Part shown: positions 22,504-31,717 of the stretch, one piece after another
How positions within the stretch are numbered: the first letter of the stretch is position 1
Layout of the letters: every line of letters begins with the position of its first letter
Source: Symbiodinium natans
Lineage: Eukaryota > Sar > Dinophyceae > Suessiales > Symbiodiniaceae
Assembly: GCA_905221605.1 (NCBI GenBank)
Contig: CAJNDS010002096.1
Location: 250,001 to 302,500 of the forward strand
Length of the DNA stretch: 52,500 bases
Direction of reading: 5' to 3'
Made by a program: the position numbers and the translations under genes
The notes under the pieces: generated by a model
The model's input: the letters and a program-made list of their open reading frames with translations, nothing else
Database searches by the model: none
What the model was told of the DNA's origin: nothing

Positions 22504-25350
22504 ATGGAAGCTGGGGCCTGCCTACAAGCTGGTACAGCTGTTCGGGCTTACTATGACATGAACGACCATCCGTTCGGGTATCGCTACGTGAAAATGCTGG
22601 AGATGCCCAGAGATGGCCCTGCCGATTCAGATCCAGATCCTCCTGTCATTGGGGTGTCGCAGGGATGGATACCCGCAACAGTGGCTGAGGATTATGATCC
22701 AAAGAGCAATTCCGGAGATGGAGTTCTGGTGAAACTCCATGGCTTCTTTGAGGATGCTTACAGAGAGGAAAAGCCAGTGAGCGGAATGATGTGGAAAATT
22801 CAGCCAAGTTTGATTTGCTTGAGAAGCTCAGCTCCTGTGAAGATTCAGCTTTCCCTGGTCGTAGTCCGCTGGAAGGACTATTGGACCAGGACCACCGGCT
22901 CGAGGTCGCACAATGTTTTGAACGAGGGGTTGATACGCGACGTGCTTTATGGAGAGGCATCTTGCAAGGAAGCATTCGGTAGCCGCGGTGCCTATGAGGT
23001 CATTTCCATCTTCGCAAAAACAAAAAGCCATTTAGATGCTGTGCCGCAAGAGCTTCTTGCCTCAAGCCTGCGAGGATCGAGGAAAGCCGCTTTCTTCTTC
23101 CTTTGGCCGGCTCTTAAGAAGGGTCTGAATGAGCCTGGCCACGTTGATGCTAGTGCCTTGAAGAGCCTTGTGACTGGCCTGGACGGTCTTGGCGTGAAGA
23201 CTTGTTGGCCGCATCCATGGACCCTCTATGAAGATCTCGTAAGCAAGCAGTGGGCACCCCGTGAGTGCTCCAACCTGGAGCTGAGAATTCCCCCTACCAC
23301 TTCTGTCTCCAAGGAGTCGCTGAAGGCCTCAGGAGCCAAAGCTGTCGCCTCTGCTGCGATCGCAGCACTACAGCAGCTCAGCAGAGACAGGGATGGGACG
23401 CCGTTGCCGCCGGACCAATGAGCTGAGCATAAGTCGAGAGCAGAAATCAGAACAGTCCCTCTGTGTATCTCTGTAATTCCGTGTAGTTCCGGGTGGTTCC
23501 GTGTGCGTCCGGGTGGTTCTGTGTATCGTGTTCGCAGGAGCACTACCGAGGGGTTGCCAAGCTTGGTTATTCCTGGATGGGCGCTGCGGTCCTGCCCTTC
23601 ATCGGTGAGGCACCTGCAAGGGTTGAGCGTGACTCAGTCTGACATATGACATACGGCTTCCGCAAGCGGGAGCCGTCCACACGGCCTCATGTTGACTGCG
23701 CAGGAAAGCCTCCAGCGAGCTTTGGAAAAGCTGCTTGATGGAGCGCCGGACCACGCACAGTGCCTGGTGCAGGCAGCGTGACCTGATCAGCGTTGAGAAC
23801 GAGACTTTGTTGGCCCTGCATATCCTCTGCTGCCAAGTGCCTGCCCGTGTGTTACTTTCTTCTCTTCACCTTCTGCTTGCCTGTGCTCCGCCTTTCGGAT
23901 TGACCTCTCCAATTGTTGTTTCCGGGTGCGCCATCTGCCCAAAAATGACAGGGAGTAAACTCCCCCCACCCCCCCCATGGAACCCCCCTTCCGTGGTTGG
24001 GGAGGTTGGGGGTTGAGGTGAGGCTTTAGGGTTCCAAGTGTAGGGTTTCTAAGCTGTCACACGGTGCGTAGGTTTGGGGGTTAAGGTTTGTTTCGGCCCC
24101 CACCCCCTGTGGTTGGGGGCTTGGGGTTTAGGGTTTAGGGTTTCTAAGCTGTCACACGGTGCGGAGGTTTGTTTCGGCCTCCTCCCGCCCCCGCCCCCTG
24201 TGGTTGGAGGGTTGGGGTTTCGGGTTTAGGGTGTAAGGCTTAGGGGGTAAGGTTGGGGGTTACGGTTAGGGTTTAGGGGAGGGAGGGCGGGGGTATGCCC
24301 TGAGAGGGGGGCGAACCGCGAACAGCAATTACATTTCCCAATCTGTGCGACAGACCTTGACATGGACAGGAGCGTGTCGAAGGAGTCCGCTGTGAGCTGC
24401 GTGCCTTCTGCTGCAGGGACTTAGCTACCGGCTCCTATGCAACAGAGTTGCTCAGAATGCAGCTGAAGCCGCCGCAGCACGGCGAGCCTGTCCACCTTTC
24501 AGCAACGTGTTGGGTTGGTTCATTATTTCCCTTTTCACCCAGGTCCTCGTAAACGTGCCAGTGGCCAAGGAATGGGATTCGTCTTTCGCGCTGGCCAGCC
24601 ATAAAACGTGGACAAGAGACGAGCTTGCGATGCAAAAGTTTTCTGGGGACAGGCATGGCTTGTAAAGTGCAACTTGCAACCAAGTCGGTGCATAGATCGT
24701 ATTTAGCCCTCTGCCAGCATTTTACCGTTGCCAAGTGCCAACAGTTTCGTGAAAGGCAAGTTGTGGAGAGAATCGAGGAGGATGTGCGTCGGACAGCGCA
24801 CACTTGGCTGGAGCACTTCAAGCTCCGAGGGCACGAGCCGCATGTCATCCGCCTGGACTTCTTGGTCTCTGTACCCCCTGCACCCCCAAATAGTAAACCT
24901 TTACACGATTTTCAGGTGCATACCTGCGAACTTACAGAATGTGGCGGCGCGACATGCGGCCTGCATGTTCGCACCCGGACAGCCGCAGTGCTGAATGAAT
25001 GCATGCTAGATGGACAGGAGAGTCTGGCCGACTTTCCAAAGCCATTGCCCCCACTGGAGAAGGAGAGACCTCAGCCCCGCCCTGAGCAGCCAGCAAGAGC
25101 TAGTAGAGATCGCCATGACCACCATGCCCACAATGCACAAAGCCGCGGATCCACGAACAATTCGCTGGACGACGCTCGACAGCCTCGTCGCCGCCTCGAG
25201 CTCTTTGCGGCTTTACTTGCAGTGGCCTTGCTACTCTGGCAGCGGAAGTTCAGCACAACCCACTTGAAGAGACTTATGGCGCTTCCACCAATCGGCCTCT
25301 TTGCGTGTGGAGCAGCTGCGGTCTACGTTGTTCGCAACGCCCTGACCTGA
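22504..25350 (+). CDS. Unnamed protein with possible ATP-grasp features and C-terminal membrane segments, six exons
   Basis: Exons: 22504-~23403 (start ATG 22504; an in-frame GTG lies 15 bases earlier but is not a likely start), 23538-23609, 23704-23772, 24370 to ~24480, ~24542-24650 and ~24756-25350 (TGA). The first exon has a long open frame with YYDMNDHPFGYRYVKMLEMP, KSHNVLNEGLIRDVLYGE and CWPHPWTLYEDLVSK. The following exons read HYRGVAKLGYSWMGAAVLPF, ESLQRALEKLLDGAPDHAQC, ERVEGVRCELRAFCC and FALASHKTWTRDEL. The last exon has HVIRLDFLV and CELTECGGATCGL, then a basic linker, a hydrophobic segment (FAALLAVALLLW) and a second one near the end (GLFACGAAAVYVV). A Lys in a G-Y-S/G context followed by CLVQ-E, RLD-F and E-x-x-E-C-G-G is compatible with an ATP-grasp fold, so a ligase-like enzyme anchored in a membrane is possible. 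That is inference. Confidence 0.65.
23461..23530. repeat. Degenerate 10-bp repeat (TTCCGTGTGG)n
   Basis: About five to six imperfect units (TTCCGTGTAG, TTCCGGGTGG, GTCCGGGTGG) fill the short intron before the exon at 23538. Confidence 0.75.
23610..23703 (+). other. Probable GC-AG intron (94 bases)
   Basis: The frame from FIGE to ESLQRALEKLL is kept only if the donor is GAG|GCACCTGC at 23610, with acceptor GCGCAG at 23698-23703. A GT five bases upstream would break the frame. The next exon also seems to end before a GC (CAG|GCAGCG at 23773). Confidence 0.6.
24000..24290. repeat. Interstitial TTTAGGG-like tract with a ~94-bp internal duplication
   Basis: Repeated GGGTTTAGGGTTTAGGG motifs are mixed with C-rich blocks. 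The segment TCTAAGCTGTCACACGGTGC occurs at 24048 and again at 24142, each followed by GTTTGTTTCGGCC and a C-rich run. The whole lies in the intron between the exons ending at 23772 and starting at 24370, so it is not a chromosome end. TTTAGGG is the plant-type telomere unit, also reported for dinoflagellates. Confidence 0.85.
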
Positions 25351-25459
25351 TTTTGTTCGACGCGGAAAGCAGAAATCGTGCTGCAGCTTTGCTGTTGATG
25401 TCCTGCTATGCATGGCACATCATCTCCGTGCATGCACTTGGCTGACTATCAGCGAAATA

Positions 25460-25779
25460 GGCTACAGTGATTGCCAGGTTCCCGCAGATTTGGCTGACAT
25501 CGACGAGAACCTTGAGGAAAGAGATATGCCGCTATGCCATCAAAGCGATTACTGCAGTCCATGGATGCATCCGGACTCCAGGCTGAAGTTGCCGAAGACC
25601 AATTGGCAGGACTTTGCCTTGTCCTGTGTTTCGTTTGCATGTCTGTGACATCAGGTTTCATCTCATGGCAAGGACGGGTCGATGGCTTTCAGCCTGCCAC
25701 AAGCAGCAGGCCACTGAAGAGGATGGAACGCTTGATGTGGATGTCTAAAAAAGCTCATCTTAACAGCAAACTCATCTAA
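25460..25779 (+). CDS. Possible exons, unrecognised
   Basis: Two overlapping open frames look partly coding. One encodes ADLADIDENLEERDMPLCHQ near 25480-25545. The other begins with ATG 25534 and has a hydrophobic segment GLCLVLCFVCMSVTSGFISW, ending at 25779. No family is recognised and the relation between the frames is unclear. The segment could be a 3' untranslated region of the preceding gene. Confidence 0.2.
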
Positions 25780-25799
25780 AACCTGAACCCCTGAACGCC

Positions 25800-26480
25800 T
25801 AAGCATGATTTGCAAGCGAGAATGTGGCATCGCTTCAGGTAGCACAGTGAAGTGCTGTGTACGGAGCGCATTGTGTACTACACTATGCAGGTCGGCACGG
25901 CCATCGTCCAGCCCGAAATCTGGCGCCAGTCGTCGGACGTGCGCCATGTCATCGCATGCAAGTTTGTGCAAGTAACTCAAGTATGGAGTCTGGTCACATG
26001 CGCTGGGTGTGAAAGCACGTGTTGGGACTTCTTCAGCTTCTCCCAGAGTATTTGCTTCCCAGAGTTTGTGCCAAGCTCCAAAGCATTCCCAAAGCAACAG
26101 GTTGCTAACTCAGGCCAGGTCTCCACCGGTGGGATCCGAGCTTTCCGGCCCCGTGCCTCCCTTCCCGGGGCTCTCAGCAAAGAAGCCTCCAAAATGGTGG
26201 TGCGTTGGGGTGGTACATGGTGATAACATCAGCTTCAACGGCTTTCAAGACCTTAGGCCAGGCCAAAAGCCAAGTGGCCAACATCGCACGGACAGCTCTA
26301 AAATGCTTAACAGGCTGGTACAACGATGCGACTGAACATGGTTGGGGGGCTTTGGGGCGTTTCGTCGATTTCAAGGGTCCGGGCCTACTACATTGCGCAT
26401 ATGTTTAGCAAAATTTGTGCTGCTTCCCAAAGTACCTTCTGAGTGACTCAGAACATATCACACGCCGAGTTTGACTTGAG
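25800..26480. other. Stretch without recognisable gene
   Basis: Open frames exist on both strands but none has a clear domain or exon-like composition. No repeat was seen. Confidence 0.4.
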
Positions 26481-26489
26481 AGGTCGCAA

Positions 26490-26590
26490 GAAGAGCCGAC
26501 ATCCATGCATGAAGCGGCTGACGAAGCCCTTGCTCGAGCAATCGCACAGGCGGGCGTCTCACCAGAGCATTTGTATGCGCAATTTTGAAC
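26490..26590 (+). CDS. Possible short exon
   Basis: A sense-strand block encodes EEPTSMHEAADEALARAIAQ followed by AGVSPEHLYAQF and TGA. The composition is strongly helical and protein-like. No neighbours could be joined with confidence. Confidence 0.3.
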
Positions 26591-26905
26591 TTGTTTTGCA
26601 ATTTCCATGTTTGTCCAAGGCAAGTGTTGGCCTCTCAATGGATAATGCTGATTACCTGGAGGTTCGTCTGTCCAGGCAGTTGCGCGGTGTCGCTTGTCAC
26701 AATTTCCTGGCACAGGAACATGCGGCCTACGGCCAGGAGGGGCTTCCGAGCATCTCCATGTCGAAGCTTCCCAGTGCCGTCACGGTGGCAGGCAGCAGTG
26801 CTCCTCTCCCCACCCCGAAAGCCTTGAACAGAATCGCCACTATTGTCAAGAATGTCGTGTCGTGCCGAACAAGGCAAAGTGAAGGAACCTTGATCGGCGC
26901 GAACG

Positions 26906-26908
26906 TTT

Positions 26909-26952
<44 letters not shown>
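26906..26952 (+). repeat. T-tract followed by a long poly-G run
   Basis: Thirteen T are followed by ~34 G on the + strand. The exact length is likely to be unreliable in sequencing. ORFs of poly-Gly or poly-Pro across it are artefacts. Confidence 0.95.
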
Positions 26953-26953
<1 letters not shown>

Positions 26954-27289
26954 GGGGGCAAGATTTCTCAGTGGCCGCGCGCCCCAACAGGCCAAGAGGC
27001 CAAGAGGTACACGATTCCCAGTAAGCGACTCTGAGAGTGCCTTTGTTCCAGGGGTTCCCGTCGCTACCACCGGGGACTTGGTCTACCTTGGAGGAGGGTG
27101 CTGCTGGCAATGATTTTGTGGAGCAGACCTCGCTAGTCTTGCCAGTAACCCACTAAGTCACATTGAGCGTCACCATGTGTTTTCGATGCTTTTGTTTGGG
27201 GCCATTTTCCAGAACCTGAGACATGACCGAATGGCAGGTTGTACGCAGCCGCGCCAACCGAGAAGCCGGTGAAGAAACAGAGGCCACTC

Positions 27290-27454
27290 ATGGCGCAGGG
27301 TCGCAGCAACACGGTGGCTTTCTCTTGGTGCCTTCTCGCTCTGATCTCTGCGGCCCCTGCCCTGCAGTGTGGCACCGGCTCGACCAAGACCTCGAAAGCT
27401 CGCGGGCTTCTGTGTTGGACAGGGCATGACAGGGCACTGAAGTGTGGTGTTTAA
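27290..27454 (+). CDS. Signal-peptide-like N-terminal exon
   Basis: From ATG 27290 the frame reads MAQGRSNTVAFSWCLLALIS followed by AAPALQCGTGSTKTSKA. This is a textbook signal peptide: basic n-region, hydrophobic core, and small residues before a likely cut after PALQ or SAAPA. The frame stays open to 27454, and an exon probably ends near 27419 (GGACAG). A downstream open frame at 27557-27790 (PKLAFKQARATHATPAG) could be a later exon. The product would be secreted or routed to an organelle; its function is unknown. Confidence 0.4.
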   Translation: MAQGRSNTVAFSWCLLALISAAPALQCGTGSTKTSKARGLLCWTGHDRALKCGV

Positions 27455-28013
27455 TGACCGGTCCATGACGTGGAGGTGTACCTTACATGTCATAGCCATC
27501 AGTTCCCCTACCCGTGTGCTGCCGACATGACCTGACCCAGCGGTCTTGGACCCTGTTTGTTCGGCAAGATTTGGCAAGCTCAAGTCCTCGAATGGTGCAG
27601 GGCTCCCTCTGCCATTCGAAGTGCAAGCGCGCACATCGTGGGTGCTGGAGCACGTGCTGACCACAGCGAGAGCGGGACCCCCAAACTGGCCTTCAAGCAA
27701 GCACGCGCCACACATGCGACACCTGCAGGTTCGCCACAGTCAAGAGCCCACAGCGAAGGGCCGGCTTGCCAATTTGCTTGGATGACATGACCGCTACCAC
27801 GGCGCACAGCGTCTTCCGCTTCTTCCGCTCCTGCAAGGCAGATTGGCGTCGGCCAGTTGAACCTTGACGGCCGAGGCTGGAAACATATGGAAACATGCTG
27901 TTACAACAGCGGGACTGGTTTGAACTAGTGACGAATCATGACGAATCTGAATTAGTATACGTTCAGACTAGTTGCTTGCCACTATTTGCCACTAGTACTC
28001 ACACCATCTTGCA

Positions 28014-29747
28014 ATGTTTGGAAGGCTCTTCGCGGCATGGCAGTGTTTCCGGAAGCACGAGCGCGGCTGGCTCATGCTAGGCTTTCACAGTACGATCCAC
28101 GTGAGAAGCTTGTTTCGCCGGTTTGCTGCCCTTCTGTTTGCGCCCCCTGTCTCTGCTCCTCCTTTTGTGTTCCCTTGGACATCGTTGCTCTCAAAGTTTC
28201 TCTCATTGCTGACGCCCCGCTGAGGCAGGGAGCGCTTCCGGCCCTCGCATCTGGCGTCCCTCAGGCTCTGGAGCTGTTCGAGAGATGGGCAAAGAAAATG
28301 AGCACGAATGCCAGCAGATCATATACCACGGCTGCGACTGCTGACTTGGCATGCCGCCAGGAGTGCAGAAGCTTCCGCCTGCAAAATTGGAGCCTCCAGC
28401 AGGTTTCGGTGGCAGAGCCAGTCGCCTCACCACAGAGGACTCGACAGTCACAAAGTTAGAAACTGCAGTGTTTGTGTAGTTCACAGGGATTCCGACAGGC
28501 TGCCAGACAGACCGACACATCCAGAGCCAGACAGACAGACAGACAGACCGACCGACCGACAGACAGACAGACAGAGAGAGAGACACAGACAGAGACACAG
28601 ACAGAGACACAGACAGAGACACAGACAGAGACACAGACACAGACACAGACAGACAGACACCATCCAACACACCGCCCCAGCGTCGGTGAACAAAAGACTC
28701 AACAAGCACAAGCTATAAAAAAAAATTCAGAGGTTGGAGAGTCCAGGAAGTTTTGCAGATCATTTTCAAGTTTCCCCGGAAGGTTGCAGATGGTGTGCAC
28801 AGTCCGGTGACTATGCCGATTCTTAAAAGCAAACGGCTTTTCACAACCTTGCGATTCGTTGACTTCAGAACGCCTGGGGCGTCTTTAGAAGCTTTAGCGC
28901 CTTGTAGCACTTTCAGCACCTCTCCAAGTTTGTCTGAAAAAACGTGCCCGGATACCTTGCCAACGTACAACAGTGGTGAAGGGGAGATTTACCCGCAATT
29001 AGCAGTTCTCACGTCTTGAGTTCTGGAAAGTTCTAGAAAATGCAAGGCTTTCTGAAGGCAGTGGCTGTTTGTGGAGTAGTTTCCTCCTTGAAAGGCTGAA
29101 GCAGGCGCCTGCAAGCGTCATCTTAGTGCATGTGTTCGCATCGTGCGCGTGAATCTTTGCTGCAGGACATTGGTAAGATGCCTGGAGAGCATTCGGAGGT
29201 GCGATTCAAAGTGCTGCAGACAAGCATGAAACCTTCCCGCAAGATTGCCCCCCGAGGACCGAGCGAGCAACCGAAGGTTGCATGGAAAAGAGGCCGGAGC
29301 CCTCCACGCTTTGCGCATCTTTCGTCGAAGGGCTTGGGGCCAATCAGTTTCCATGCCTCGGATGCTTCAATTAACCTTCTGGCTCTTGAGGAGTGAGATT
29401 GGATGCTGAGTCACTGATAAGAAGTCTCCCGACCTGGTTTCCATTTTCAATCAACATGCTGACGTCAGGGCGTCCTGCTATTTGGTCCGAATGGGGTACT
29501 TGCGCACATGCGAGATCCCCGAGACCCAGAGCGCCATCAGGCTGGTATTTTTTGCAGTGCCAACCAAAGGCGAAAACCTCACCTGCTTCTAGCGCAGGTC
29601 GGAATGCCACCAGGCGGGCCTCCGCAAGGCATCGAACGACGCCTCGAGGAGCGAAAAGCGGTCGCTTGGCAGCAAGGGCACTGCATGCTGCTCAGTTCGA
29701 TGGCGGGAGAGCAGAACCAAAAGTTGAAATGCTATCAAAGAAGATAA
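28014..29747 (+). CDS. Unrecognised gene, several Pro/Gly- and Arg-rich exon blocks
   Basis: Blocks that look coding on the + strand: ~28040-28110 (PEARARLAHARLSQYDPREK); ATG 28351-28476, a clean short ORF (MPPGVQKLPPAKLEPPAGFG continuing to KLETAVFV and TAG); ~29163-29320 (DIGKMPGEHSEVRFKVLQTS and KIAPRGPSEQPKVAWKRG); and ~29603-29747 after a CGCAG acceptor (VGMPPGGPPQGIERRLEERK). The repeated GMPPG motif in two blocks suggests one gene. It is basic and proline-rich, and no domain is recognised. Two large GACA-type microsatellites sit in the gaps. Confidence 0.35.
28528..28660. repeat. (GACA)n / (CAGAGA)n microsatellite
   Basis: GACA units change to GACC, then GAGA, then a (GACACAGACAGA)n phase. 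All overlapping open frames (RQTDRQTD, SVSLSVSL) are low complexity and not genes. Confidence 0.95.
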
Positions 29748-29810
29748 GCAGCTCTCAAAATATCAACGAAGCTTGCAGTGCTTGTAAGTTGTCTAGCTCT
29801 ATAGGAAAGA

Positions 29811-29945
29811 GACAGACGGACAGACGGACAGACGGACGGACAGACGGACAGACGGACAGACGGACAGACGGACAGACGGACAGACGGACAGACGGACAGA
29901 CGGACAGACGGACAGACGGACAGACAGACAGACACAGACAGACAG
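29811..29945. repeat. (GACAGACG)n microsatellite
   Basis: About 15 units of the 8-mer GACAGACG, ending in GACA units. It is closely related in sequence to the array at 28528, 1.2 kb away and in the same orientation. Confidence 0.95.
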
Positions 29946-29949
29946 AAAC

Positions 29950-30440
29950 AAACAAGAGCGAAATAAATGAAGAACGACATAAATGAATGACGAACGCGTG
30001 AGAAAGAAAGGCGTAAAGAAACAAATACAGAAATATGCAGAACCACAAAGGAGGAATGATCAAAAGGAGACTCCCTCAGGAAAAACACACACACACAACA
30101 CGGAAGCATATGCATGAGCTAATACCGAACAAAAGAGATCAAAATTGTAAGGAAAGTAGTAAAGAAACCATGACAAACAGAGAGCTAAAAAGCTAGCGAA
30201 GTAAAGGAACAACAACTACAACAGCTACGACGACGACGACGACGACGACGTCGTCGACGACGACGACTTACAACCTTCTTGTCTTGGGACAAAATCGACT
30301 TGGGGGGGACCTTCGGCCCCCTCGCACCTTAAGCCCGCACCATCTAAGGGCCTGCAGTTTGAGTCTCAACAGAATCGAGATTTTGATAGCCCACCTTTTT
30401 TTGAGACCTTCAAGGTGCCAGTCGTCAGTCGACCATCGTT
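29950..30440. other. A-rich spacer with a (CGA)n palindrome
   Basis: Gene-free, A-rich sequence with (AAAG)-like runs is followed at 30223-30268 by a GAC-triplet run that inverts in its centre (GACGTCGTC) before resuming. No exon is seen. Confidence 0.6.
30223..30268. repeat. GAC-triplet run with a central inversion
   Basis: Roughly ten GAC triplets, then GTCGTC, then further GAC triplets. The centre is self-complementary and could fold back. Confidence 0.9.
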
Positions 30441-30451
30441 AATCCTTGTGC

Positions 30452-31102
30452 TTGTCGATCTATGCGGAGCGATTCCGTGCCAGGCAAAGCAGGCAAGAAC
30501 AAATGAGATCCTCGAGGAGCGTAGCCACGTTCCATTGCAGTGAAGTCAGCGTACCTGGTGTACCTTGCTTTGTGGTCAATGAGCTTGAGGAAAAAGCTCT
30601 TCGAGAAGCCACGGAAGCAGCCATCAGCATGCAGAAGCGCCAAAATCTGGTGTGGCATTCAGTGGCTCTCAGTGGGAGGACTTGTGCTTGAGTGATTTGG
30701 CCCCCGAATCCACCAAGTGCCAAACCAAGCCGAGGCTGCCATGGCCCGGAACGCTTCGGCACCGGTGCCTTGGCAGCTCTGGAACAAAGCCTCGAACCAG
30801 GTGCACCTCTTTGCTCAATGTGTGCTTCTGTTTGTGCCAAGGAGATATCCGAGGCGCGACGGGAGTGCCCTGAGTGCTCTATCGCATGCAGAGAAGCGGT
30901 AGATGCGCGAAATCACACCACTTCGGCAGGTGAACACAAAATCACACATTTGCAGGTGCGTGCATGTCTTGTCAGGATCTGGAGAGGAAGAGAGCACGGC
31001 TGGCGTGCAAGATGGATATCTTGGACTTCTTCCGAGGGTGAGCCGCTTCTGGGAGCGGAATGGCAGTGTCGGCTGAGTCGTATGCTGCGTAGATCTACAT
31101 GG
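30452..31102 (+). CDS. Cys-rich exon cluster, possible zinc-binding protein
   Basis: One block (~30790-30905) encodes PLCSMCASVCAKEISEARRE continuing with CPECSIACREAVDAR. This gives two C-x2-C-x3-C groups (CSMCASVC, CPECSIAC) spaced by ten residues, a likely zinc site. An upstream block (~30455-30535) encodes PCQAKQARTNEILEERSHVP. A downstream block (~30962-31038) encodes ACMSCQDLERKRARLACKMD and ILDFFRG. The blocks are in different frames, as expected for exons. The domain type is not identified; a RING- or ribbon-like finger is possible. Confidence 0.35.
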
Positions 31103-31717
31103 TGTGGGAGACAATTGCACAGGAGTGCTAGCTGCTAGTTGCACAGTTACTTGTTGCGAGCACACGCTCTTGGCCTGTCAGGTACCGGAAAGCGGTGCAC
31201 AAGCTAACGTCAGATCAGCAGAAGGTCGAGCGCACTTGATATGGCTCGCTTTGCATCACGGACAATTTTCCTTCAACCTGGAGACTCCTAGAGATTTTTT
31301 TTAGAGTTCTCAGGCAACTTGTAAGTCTTTCACAACAGGTCCTGCAGGCCAACCTTCAAGGTAGCGCCCTTGCAGCGCAGGCTCTCCCAGTTTCGTGACA
31401 CTGCTTTGCGCTGTTTGGCAATGCTTGGCAGTGCTTCGAATGCTTGCACCCACCGTGCTCCCTACGCTGGCCTTGGTTTCCGGGAATCCCGTTTGCCGAT
31501 CGGCCCAGTTCTGGTGTGCTTGAAGTCTGGCAGCAGTTGACACCAAGCAGGCTTTGCAAATGCGTCCGGCTAGCTATGGACTTGAAGTTGTAAAGAGACA
31601 AGCTTCATTCGATCCAGCGCGGTAGTTTTCACCACTTCAGCATGCTTCAGCATGCTTTAGCCGCTTTAGCCAAGTCCTTCGACACCAGAGCAGAGCCGAG
31701 AAGAGTCACGAGGGGCC

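Noticed and set aside
24000-24290. Chromosome end
   Set aside because: TTTAGGG motifs are degenerate and coding exons of the same gene continue on both sides.
28203-28718. Ser/Val- and Arg/Gln/Thr-repeat ORFs on both strands
   Set aside because: They are translations of the GACA microsatellite in different frames.
29735-30115. CPSVRLSV-type repeat ORFs
   Set aside because: They are products of the (GACAGACG)n array.
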